Below are positions 1 through 5,140 of a DNA stretch of 5,140 bases, piece by piece (within the stretch, counting starts at the first letter, position 1; every line of letters starts with the position of its first letter). The stretch is from an uncultured Pirellula sp. Its GTDB lineage: Bacteria; Planctomycetota; Planctomycetia; Pirellulales; Pirellulaceae. Location of the stretch: positions 1-5,140 of the forward strand of contig CAILTZ010000679.1 in NCBI GenBank assembly GCA_903837255.1, in the 5' to 3' direction. Below the pieces are notes generated by a model. The model was not told the origin of the DNA. It ran no database searches and was given only the letters and a program-made list of their open reading frames with translations. Both the position numbers and the translations under genes were made by a program.

Positions 1-2408
1 CACAGACGATTGGAGATCACTCTAGCCACCAGCGGGTTGTCCGGTTCAAGCAACTGCTGAGCCAACGCCAATCGACCACTGCCTGGACCTTGATAAACAC
101 TCTGTTTGCCACCCAAAGCCGTCAGGTTTCGCCTGGGCACCGGGGCACCGGGCTTCAAATGATTCCCTCGAATCAACAGCGAATCATTGATCCCATCTCC
201 ATCCCGCATCGCCAATGCCAAGTTGGAATGCCAAACAACATTCTTGGCAAACTCGATGTCCTGCTGCTTGGCCTCTAATGCCAATGCCCCTGGCGCCAAC
301 GTACCGAGCGATTCTCCGTCCGATTGATCCAGTACGCTTTGGGTCCAAGCGGCGACTTGCGTGCGTTGCGTGACATCCAACGCCGTGGAGGGATCCTGCA
401 ATTGCCTCAGGGCAAGCTCCCGCGTGGCGTTCCACATTTCGAATGCACCAGCAGCCTCGATTGCAGGCATCGGGGCCAAGGCCGGAGCCGGTCCTTCGAT
501 GACCTGCACCAATCCAAACGGCTTGTCCTGCAAAGGGGAGAACTCTAAATGAATCGTCTTGCCTTTGTACCGATCCAGCGAATGAGTCACCCAGCGATAC
601 TCATTATCCGGACCGCCGTTTTCGAAGATTGTCTCTCCGTGAAGAGGACCCGCGATCAATCGATGCGAATCGACACTCGCAAACGCGCGGAACGAGCCTC
701 GTACCAAATAAGACACCTTTCCCGACTTGAGCGTGAACTTCTTGGTCGGAAAAATCTTGCCCGCCTCGTTGACCTGCGGATGGCGGTTGAGCCGATTGAC
801 ACCGTGCGATGTCTGGGTCATCGGATTCCAAAACGGGTCCCGCCAAGCCTCCGGCAAAGGGTGGACTTTCCAAGAAGGTACTTGAGGGGCTGAATCCACG
901 GACAACGAACCGGGCAACTTGGGCCCCTGTCCATAGATCACGCTATCGGATTGCCAAAGTCGAGCATCAGGACTCCTAGCATCGAACAGAACATGATCAT
1001 CCTCTAGAGGTAACATGGATGCAGCGAATCGCGAATGATTCGCGATCAGATTGGCCGTCTGGCTCAGAGCCCCAACCACCGTCGCAGAGTCTTTGAGCTC
1101 TGCAAAACTTTTCGGTGAAGTCCGCTTGATCAGCTCCTGGATTTGTTTCTCGACGAGGGCTTGGTCCTGCTGCGTTTTCTCATTCCGCCTTTGGGCCAAC
1201 TCGCGGTGTTGAACGTCGGTCTCGAAGCGAACCAGCCGATAATCGCTGCTTTGGAGATACCCGTATATCGCGTAATAATCGTCCTGCGCAATTGCGTCAA
1301 ACTTGTGATCGTGGCAGCGTGCACAAGCCACCGTCATGCCAAGGAAGGTTTTGCTAAACACATCGACCATGTTGTCAAAGCGATCCGTCTCATCCTTGCG
1401 AGTGTCGACAGGGGAATGCACCCAATCCCCTAAATGCCAGAATCCGGTCCCTAAAACCGACTCGTTCCATCCCAAGGTCGGATGCACTCGCGGCATCGGA
1501 AGTAAATCGCCCGCCAAATGCTCGGTCAGGAATTGATCGTAAGGCACATCGGCGTTGAGGGCTCGAACGACATAGTCGCGATAAGGCTCCGCCGAGGGGA
1601 TATCCTCATCGAACTCGTGCCCGCGCGACTGAGCAAATCGCACCAAGTCGAGCCAATGCCGAGCCCATCGAACCCCAAAACCAGGGTTCGCTAGGAGCGA
1701 ATCTACCAACTTAGTGTACCACTCTGGATCATGGGTGCTGACCGATTCGTCGAGCTCTGCCGGAGTTGGAGGAATACCGATCAAATCCAAATAAACGCGT
1801 CTGACCAAGGTCGATCGTGCCGCTTGGTCGCTCGGCTCCAGACCATGCTCGCGGAGTTTTTGTATCACCAGAGCGTCAGCGATCCCACTGGACCATTGGT
1901 CTTGCGATGGGCTAGCAACACCAAGACTCCCGCGCGGCTTCCATACCCAGTGTGATTCCCGCCGAGCCTCCAGATCAAAAGCCTCCTCGGGCTTCTTGTT
2001 CTCTGGCAAAGGCTCATTGGGCCAATAAGCCCCCCGAGCGATCCACTCTTTGATCGTCTCGACTTGCTCCTTGGGCAACCTCCCATCGGGTGGCATCTCA
2101 TTGCCCTGGTACGACACGGCTTGGTAGATCAAACTCGCATCAGCATCCCCGGCCAAAAGTGCGGGTCCGGAGTCTCCTCCTTGCTTGATCATGTCAATAT
2201 GGTCAAGCCGAAGACTCCCTTTAGACTCTCCGGACACACCGCTGTGACACGACCAACATCGCTCGGCCAAAATCGGCCTAACTCGCTTCTCAAAGAAGTC
2301 TTTGTCGTCAACCTGCCCCCAGAGAGACAGGGGACAGAGAGACAGAGTGCTCAGAACAATCGTACAAATACCCGAGGCCAGATGGCAAATCGATGGTGAT
2401 CGAAGCAT
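1..2408 (-). CDS. Planctomycete cytochrome c protein (PSCyt1-PSCyt2/DUF1549-DUF1553), C-terminus cut by window edge
   Basis: The minus strand is open without a stop from the ATG at 2408 to the left edge (802 codons). Residues 1-31 look like a signal peptide: a short basic start, then a hydrophobic run ending LSLWG. PSCyt1 follows, with the haem motif CWSCH at 51-55 and a likely axial Met in EMPPDGR at 104-110. PSCyt2 (DUF1549) spans roughly 175-385, with YLDLIGIPPTPAE (206-218), RWARHWLDLVRFA (247-259) and a second CxxCH, CARCHDHKFD (362-371). A charged helical stretch lies at 400-430, and a beta-rich insert at about 490-640 resembles a carbohydrate-binding-type module (ENGGPDNEYRW, LDRYKGKTIHLEFS). 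DUF1553 begins near 745 (LIRGNHLKPGAPVPR, then GRLALAQQLLEPDNPLVARV at 778-797); most of it lies outside the window. The start is chosen because it gives the export signal and no in-frame ATG lies just upstream; there is no clear ribosome binding site. The protein is probably exported to the periplasm. Such genes often sit beside DUF1501 genes and are linked to polysaccharide use, but the biochemical role is unproven. Confidence 0.93.
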   Translation of the reverse strand, partial: MLRSPSICHLASGICTIVLSTLSLCPLSLWGQVDDKDFFEKRVRPILAERCWSCHSGVSGESKGSLRLDHIDMIKQGGDSGPALLAGDADASLIYQAVSYQGNEMPPDGRLPKEQVETIKEWIARGAYWPNEPLPENKKPEEAFDLEARRESHWVWKPRGSLGVASPSQDQWSSGIADALVIQKLREHGLEPSDQAARSTLVRRVYLDLIGIPPTPAELDESVSTHDPEWYTKLVDSLLANPGFGVRWARHWLDLVRFAQSRGHEFDEDIPSAEPYRDYVVRALNADVPYDQFLTEHLAGDLLPMPRVHPTLGWNESVLGTGFWHLGDWVHSPVDTRKDETDRFDNMVDVFSKTFLGMTVACARCHDHKFDAIAQDDYYAIYGYLQSSDYRLVRFETDVQHRELAQRRNEKTQQDQALVEKQIQELIKRTSPKSFAELKDSATVVGALSQTANLIANHSRFAASMLPLEDDHVLFDARSPDARLWQSDSVIYGQGPKLPGSLSVDSAPQVPSWKVHPLPEAWRDPFWNPMTQTSHGVNRLNRHPQVNEAGKIFPTKKFTLKSGKVSYLVRGSFRAFASVDSHRLIAGPLHGETIFENGGPDNEYRWVTHSLDRYKGKTIHLEFSPLQDKPFGLVQVIEGPAPALAPMPAIEAAGAFEMWNATRELALRQLQDPSTALDVTQRTQVAAWTQSVLDQSDGESLGTLAPGALALEAKQQDIEFAKNVVWHSNLALAMRDGDGINDSLLIRGNHLKPGAPVPRRNLTALGGKQSVYQGPGSGRLALAQQLLEPDNPLVARVISNRL
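2316..2345 (-). repeat. Two-copy 15-bp direct repeat inside the signal-peptide region
   Basis: Two adjacent 15-base units, 2331-2345 and 2316-2330, share their first 11 bases (CTGTCTCTCTG on the coding strand) and differ at the last few. They are in frame and encode LSLCP followed by LSLWG at residues 22-31, so they build the hydrophobic core and cleavage region of the putative export signal. This is seen directly. A tandem duplication is the simplest origin, but two copies of a CT-rich sequence could also arise by chance. Confidence 0.6.
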
Positions 2409-2432
2409 GGTGTCGTCGGCAGGTGAAGGTAA

Positions 2433-2450
2433 GGAGGGATCAACTCCTCC
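2433..2450 (-). other. Small inverted repeat in the maoC-cytochrome gap
   Basis: The coding strand has GGAGG, an 8-base loop and CCTCC, which could form a 5-bp GC-rich hairpin in the 43-base gap between the two genes. It is not followed by a T run, so it is a poor intrinsic terminator. GGAGG is about 37 bases from the ATG at 2408, too far to act as its ribosome binding site. It may be incidental. Confidence 0.25.
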
Positions 2451-2459
2451 ATTATAGCA
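2451..2459 (-). promoter_or_regulatory. Possible extended -10 promoter for the cytochrome c gene
   Basis: The coding strand reads TGCTATAAT, a perfect match to the sigma-70 extended -10 consensus TGnTATAAT. It overlaps the last codons of the maoC-like gene. Transcription would start near 2444 and leave a leader of about 36 bases before the ATG at 2408. No good -35 box is visible at normal spacing, which extended -10 promoters can tolerate. The housekeeping promoter consensus in planctomycetes is less certain, and a 9-base match can occur by chance. Confidence 0.35.
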
Positions 2460-3045
2460 TGCGCACAGGCAACGACGCCTCCGATGCCGGATTGAGCAAA
2501 GCGTCGCCCGAAGCATTTTCCACCCCGAGATGATCAGAATCCAGATTGCCAGAAACCAAATGGCCAGAATCGGCGCGAACCGGTCGGCTCGACAGTGGCT
2601 TGCGGCGCATGACGAGTGTAACCAAAGTCCCTTCTTGGACTTTTTCCCCTTTTTGGTTGACCAATTGCCGGTACCAAGAAACATGGCCATGCCGACGGCC
2701 ATGGGGTTTCAGCTCGACAACCTCGGTGATGGCATAAACCGTATCCCCTGGGAAAATCGGTTTACAAAAGTTCCAGTTTTGAACGTCGATCAATGCGGCC
2801 GTCTGCACCGACGGTGCAGTGGAACTGAGCCCCACAAGAATCGACATCCCAAGCATGCCATGAACCACCGTCTGTCCAAAAGGCCCTCGAGTTGCAAACT
2901 CCTGGTCGATGTGCAACCGATCGTGATCTCCGGTCAACGCAGCGAATTGCTGAATGTCGGCTTGCAGAATGGTGCGAGAGTCGCTCTGCCAACGATCTCC
3001 AACATGCAACTCCTCGAAACTCAGGCCTTTTGCGTTGGTGATCAT
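2452..3045 (-). CDS. MaoC-like hotdog-fold dehydratase ((R)-specific enoyl-CoA hydratase family)
   Basis: This 197-residue protein has a single MaoC/hydratase-2 hotdog domain at about residues 8-148. The signature AALTGDHDRLHIDQEFA (35-51) carries the Asp (D40) and His (H45) expected to activate water. Their five-residue spacing matches the catalytic Asp/His pair of PhaJ-type (R)-hydratases. The following VVHGMLGMSIL (60-70) and the later KPIFPGDTVYA (95-105) are also typical. Family members add water to trans-2-enoyl-CoA, or dehydrate 3-hydroxyacyl or related thioesters, in the cytoplasm. The substrate here cannot be told. Residues after about 150 form a hydrophilic tail of nearly 50 residues beyond the domain, including a pentad repeat. 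The ATG at 3045 starts just before the conserved fold (LSFEELHVGD); an in-frame TAG lies upstream with no other ATG between. The ribosome binding site is weak at best. The gene lies 137 bases downstream of prs, so shared transcription is possible. Confidence 0.88.
   Translation of the reverse strand: MITNAKGLSFEELHVGDRWQSDSRTILQADIQQFAALTGDHDRLHIDQEFATRGPFGQTVVHGMLGMSILVGLSSTAPSVQTAALIDVQNWNFCKPIFPGDTVYAITEVVELKPHGRRHGHVSWYRQLVNQKGEKVQEGTLVTLVMRRKPLSSRPVRADSGHLVSGNLDSDHLGVENASGDALLNPASEASLPVRML
2527..2571 (-). repeat. Three degenerate 15-bp tandem repeats in the maoC-like C-terminal tail
   Basis: Three contiguous 15-base units (2557-2571, 2542-2556, 2527-2541) are in frame and encode DSGHL, VSGNL and DSDHL at residues 159-173. 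On the coding strand each begins GATTCTG or a close variant (GTTTCTG) and ends in a Leu codon. They have diverged from one another, so the array looks older than the one in the glmU-like gene. They lie outside the hotdog domain in a tail predicted by eye to be disordered. Confidence 0.65.
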
Positions 3046-3182
3046 TGCTGTCCAGGTTTCACTAATCTTTTGTAGAGTTTTCTATTCGTCTGAGATTGTC
3101 GTGTAGTTCAAACGGCGATGCAAGTCCCGAAAGGATATTTCTAGTACCGGACATCAACCACCGATGAACAAGCGATCAGTCA
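3046..3182. other. Gap between prs and the maoC-like gene
   Basis: This 137-base stretch is moderately AT-rich near the maoC-like start. On the minus strand I find no hairpin followed by a T run. The best promoter-like pair is TTGCAT and GACAAT with 17-base spacing, which matches the consensus poorly. No small gene is convincing. The gap leaves open whether the maoC-like gene is transcribed from prs or from its own promoter. Confidence 0.4.
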
Positions 3183-4145
3183 CTAATGGATCGAGCCGCC
3201 AGCACCGAACATCGAACTGATCGATTGATTCGAGTGGATCCGTCGGATGGCTTCGGCTAACAAGGGTGCAACCGATAGCACGAAGATGTTGTCGAGCTTC
3301 TTTTCGGGTGGTAATGGTATGGTGTTTGTGATTACCAAACTCTTCACCGGTGCTTCCTTGATCAATTGCACGGCGCGACCGCAAAGTACGCCGTGAGTGG
3401 CCGCAAGGTGGATCTCTTTGGCCCCTGCTTCATGCACAAGCTTTGCGGCTCCACAGATCGACCCGCCGGTGCTGATCATGTCATCGAACATCAAGCAGAT
3501 CTTTCCTTCGACAGGACCTCCAATGATGTTTCGCTGTTTGGTCTGCAATGGATTGTCGCGGACTTTATCGATAATCGCGAGTTTACCGCCGATACGCTTG
3601 GAGTGACCAAAGGCTCGCTTGATGCTCCCCTCGTCGGGACTGACCACGACGATGTCCTCGGGGTCGATATTCTGGTTCTGAAAGTATCTGGTTAATGCCG
3701 GGGCAGCGTAAAGGTGATCCACGGGAACGTCAAAAAAACCTTGTATCTGCGGAGCATGCAGGTCCATGGCCAAGACCCTGTCGGCCCCGGCTCGGGTGAT
3801 CAAATTCGCAACTAGCTTGGCGGTAATCGGCGTGCGGCCTTCGTCCTTGCGGTCCTGCCTGGCATAGCCGTAATAAGGAATGACGGTCGTGATCCTCGCG
3901 GCGCTTGCGCGCTTGCAAGAATCGATCATGATCAACAGCTCCATCAAGTTATCGTTGACCGGGGGGCAAGTCGGCTGGACCAGATACACATCCCGGCCAC
4001 GAACATCCTCTTCGATCTTGCAGAAATTTTCCCCGTCTGGAAATTTCCCAAGCTGTATCGCTCCGGTTTTCAGGTGGAGGAAATCGCAGATCTCTTTGGC
4101 CAATTGCGGGTTGGCACGTCCGCTGAAAATCTTTAGCTCTCGCAT
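3183..4145 (-). CDS. prs: Ribose-phosphate pyrophosphokinase (PRPP synthetase)
   Basis: This 320-residue protein has the usual length for class I PRPP synthetases (about 315). It transfers pyrophosphate from ATP to ribose 5-phosphate, giving PRPP for purine, pyrimidine, NAD, His and Trp synthesis in the cytoplasm. Visible motifs in order are KFPDGE (34-39), PTCPPVNDNLMELL (58-71), the ATP-binding loop YGYARQDRKDEGRTPITAK (92-110), DLHAPQIQGFFDVPVD (128-143), VVSPDEGSIKRA (167-178), the catalytic loop IIDKVRDNP with Lys194 and Arg196, the PRPP loop FDDMISTGGS (220-229) and the end LLAEAIRRIHSNQSISSMF (295-313). The segment SPDEGSIKRAF departs from the more common SPDxGGxxRAR but keeps the key acidic and basic residues. 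A short Gly-rich tail (GAGGSIH) follows the conserved end. The start overlaps the upstream glmU-like gene by 13 bases and has an AAGGAG site at good spacing, so translational coupling is likely. Confidence 0.97.
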   Translation of the reverse strand: MRELKIFSGRANPQLAKEICDFLHLKTGAIQLGKFPDGENFCKIEEDVRGRDVYLVQPTCPPVNDNLMELLIMIDSCKRASAARITTVIPYYGYARQDRKDEGRTPITAKLVANLITRAGADRVLAMDLHAPQIQGFFDVPVDHLYAAPALTRYFQNQNIDPEDIVVVSPDEGSIKRAFGHSKRIGGKLAIIDKVRDNPLQTKQRNIIGGPVEGKICLMFDDMISTGGSICGAAKLVHEAGAKEIHLAATHGVLCGRAVQLIKEAPVKSLVITNTIPLPPEKKLDNIFVLSVAPLLAEAIRRIHSNQSISSMFGAGGSIH

Positions 4146-5029
4146 CGATAACCGATCTCCTTCATCTTGTCCTCAACCCTTGCAAGCTCATCAATGGTGT
4201 TGATACTCAGCGACTCACAATCCTTTAGCGCCGCCAGAGCATCGACAGGATCACCTTGATTCAACAGTAGAGCAGGGCAGTCGGTCAAGTAATACTCCCC
4301 TTGGGCATTGTTGTTGCCCAGCCGGTCCAACGCCCATACCAGTCGACTCTGCTTGAAAATATAAGTACTCATGTTCACTTCTCGGAGGAGCGCCTCCTGA
4401 GCTGACGCATCTTTTTGCTCGACGATCCGCTCAAAACGGCCGTTTGCATCTCGCACGATCCGTCCAAGCCCCTGCGGATCTTCTTTGACAAGCGTGCCTA
4501 ACAAGCAACTGTAAGCTCCTCGAACAAACGCTTCGAGCAACTCACTGAGCGATGAGGATTGAAGCAACGGAGAATCTCCAGCAACAACCAAAACTGGCCT
4601 GTTTCCACTCTCAGGTTCGCTAACAAGTGACGGAACGCACATTTGCACTGCATGCCCGGTACCCAGCTGCTGCTCTTGCAACACAAACTCGACACCCTTG
4701 CGCCCTGCGAGCTCCCGGCGAACATCCTCGTGCCGATACCCGACAACGACGAGTATCCTTTCGATGCCTACGCGTTCCAAAGCGTCCAATACCCAATGGA
4801 TCATCGGTCGCCCCAACACCGGGAAGAGCACCTTAGGCAACTCGCTCTTCATCCGAGTACCCTTCCCAGCAGCCATCACAATCGCCGTTGCACCGGACCG
4901 GCTTGCCCAGCCCCCTGAGGATGAGGCCACAGCAGAGGGTTCCAAGCTGGATTTTATTTGCCCAGAGTTTTCCGAAGAGTTCATTTCCGAAGAGTTCATT
5001 TCCGACGAGTTCATTTCCGACGAGTTCAT
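4133..5029 (-). CDS. glmU: GlmU-type UDP-GlcNAc pyrophosphorylase domain protein (no acetyltransferase domain), repeat-bearing N-terminus
   Basis: This 298-residue protein belongs to the nucleotidyltransferase family of GlmU, whose uridylyltransferase domain joins UTP and GlcNAc-1-phosphate into UDP-GlcNAc for peptidoglycan and other glycans. Motifs are AIVMAAGKGTRM (49-60) with Arg59 and Lys66 (in ELPKV) as the expected nucleotide contacts, VLQEQQLGTGHAV (116-128), GDSPLL with Asp152 as a likely metal ligand, IVEQKDA (202-208), EVNMSTYIF (217-225), NAQGEYYLTD (241-250) and SINTIDEL, where Asn277 matches the second metal ligand. It ends there: the left-handed beta-helix acetyltransferase half of bifunctional GlmU (about 456 residues in E. 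coli) is absent, and the next gene begins at once, so a separate acetyltransferase would be needed. About 45 residues precede the fold: four MNSSE repeats and a Ser-rich linker. An in-frame TAA directly precedes the ATG at 5029, so that is the most upstream start; the ATGs at 5014, 4999 and 4984 are equally possible. No Shine-Dalgarno is seen. Its position before prs supports a GlmU role; another sugar-1-phosphate substrate is possible. Confidence 0.88.
   Translation of the reverse strand: MNSSEMNSSEMNSSEMNSSENSGQIKSSLEPSAVASSSGGWASRSGATAIVMAAGKGTRMKSELPKVLFPVLGRPMIHWVLDALERVGIERILVVVGYRHEDVRRELAGRKGVEFVLQEQQLGTGHAVQMCVPSLVSEPESGNRPVLVVAGDSPLLQSSSLSELLEAFVRGAYSCLLGTLVKEDPQGLGRIVRDANGRFERIVEQKDASAQEALLREVNMSTYIFKQSRLVWALDRLGNNNAQGEYYLTDCPALLLNQGDPVDALAALKDCESLSINTIDELARVEDKMKEIGYRCES
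4157..4162 (-). promoter_or_regulatory. Ribosome binding site of prs
   Basis: AAGGAG on the minus strand lies 11 bases before the prs ATG at 4145, inside the last codons of the glmU-like gene. It is the only clear Shine-Dalgarno sequence at a gene start in this window. It supports this ATG and independent initiation of prs on a shared transcript. Confidence 0.65.
4970..5029 (-). repeat. Four 15-bp tandem repeats, each containing an ATG, at the glmU-like start
   Basis: Four contiguous units run 5015-5029, 5000-5014, 4985-4999 and 4970-4984, each ATGAACTC(G/T)TCGGAA on the coding strand and encoding MNSSE. The first two units are identical to each other, as are the last two; the pairs differ by one silent base in the first Ser codon. 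A partial fifth copy (AACTCT) follows. The near identity indicates recent expansion by slippage or unequal exchange. Loss or gain of units keeps the frame and changes only the number of candidate start codons and the extension length. Confidence 0.92.
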
Positions 5030-5140
5030 TTACTTTGTTTTCGCCACTTGGGCGCCCGATAATTCTGTTTCCAAAAGACTGCGTGAGCTTATGACATCCT
5101 CCGGCGATGACTATCTTGCCATAAGCCCCCGAAGTCGAAC
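5030..5140. other. Upstream region of the glmU-prs cluster, no firm feature
   Basis: This stretch should hold the promoter of the cluster or the end of a preceding gene, but neither is clear. It contains an 8-base perfect palindrome, GGGCGCCC, at 5050-5057. I find no convincing -35/-10 pair on the minus strand. A plus-strand ATG at 5091 is open to the right edge for only 16 codons. One minus frame ends in a stop at 5111-5113 and could be the tail of an upstream gene. None can be supported from so little sequence. Confidence 0.3.

Noticed and set aside
549..893. Plus-strand open frame of 114 codons and other short frames across 90-2399
   Set aside because: All lie over the continuous minus-strand cytochrome gene, whose PSCyt and DUF1553 motifs explain the sequence.
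2334..2336. Lipoprotein signal at Cys25 of the cytochrome protein
   Set aside because: The preceding residues LSL do not fit a lipobox, which needs a small residue directly before the Cys.
2370..2452. Short minus-strand frame starting at the ATG at 2452, overlapping the maoC-like stop as TAATG
   Set aside because: It runs about 30 codons before a stop, overlaps the cytochrome gene start in another frame, and its peptide has no recognisable feature.
2530..3075. Plus-strand open frame of 181 codons
   Set aside because: It is exactly antisense to the maoC-like gene, shows no recognisable domain, and the minus-strand frame carries clear catalytic motifs.
3046..3182. Intrinsic terminator after prs
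   Set aside because: Only 4-bp stems such as CATC/GATG and GTCC/GGAC can be drawn, with no following T run.
3366..3695. Plus-strand open frame of 109 codons within prs
   Set aside because: It is antisense to the conserved prs reading frame and has no family features.
5050..5057. GGGCGCCC palindrome as an operator
   Set aside because: A single short GC palindrome with no second copy and no linked regulator; it could be chance.

Overview
All four recognisable genes lie on the minus strand, and the window reads from right to left as glmU-like, prs, maoC-like, and then a large planctomycete-type cytochrome c gene that runs off the left edge. The cytochrome gene has the PSCyt1/PSCyt2/DUF1553 (PSD1) architecture. 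That family is strongly enriched in Planctomycetes and related PVC bacteria, so the most likely source is a planctomycete, probably a relative of the Pirellulaceae. Moderate GC and scarce Shine-Dalgarno sequences fit this. The genus is an inference.

Layout. 5030-5140: about 110 bases upstream of the first gene with no firm feature. 4133-5029: a GlmU-type nucleotidyltransferase with only the uridylyltransferase domain and a low-complexity N-terminal extension made from four copies of a 15-bp repeat. 3183-4145: prs (PRPP synthetase), whose start overlaps the glmU-like end by 13 bases. 3046-3182: a 137-base gap without a convincing terminator. 2452-3045: a MaoC-like hotdog (R)-hydratase with a hydrophilic tail that contains three degenerate 15-bp repeats. 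2409-2451: a 43-base gap preceded by a perfect extended -10 motif. 1-2408: the PSCyt/DUF1553 gene, 802 codons visible, C-terminus missing.

The glmU-prs pair is a known bacterial gene order (gcaD-prs in Bacillus). It joins UDP-GlcNAc supply for the cell envelope with PRPP supply for nucleotides. The maoC-like gene (acyl-CoA or hydroxyacyl chemistry) and the cytochrome gene (exported, probably linked to breakdown of complex carbon) have no evident pathway link to them and may simply lie downstream.

I see no RNA gene, CRISPR array, insertion sequence or defence system. The most unusual signal is that three of the four genes carry a period-15, in-frame tandem repeat, each in a poorly conserved terminal segment. 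In the glmU-like gene each repeat unit carries its own ATG.
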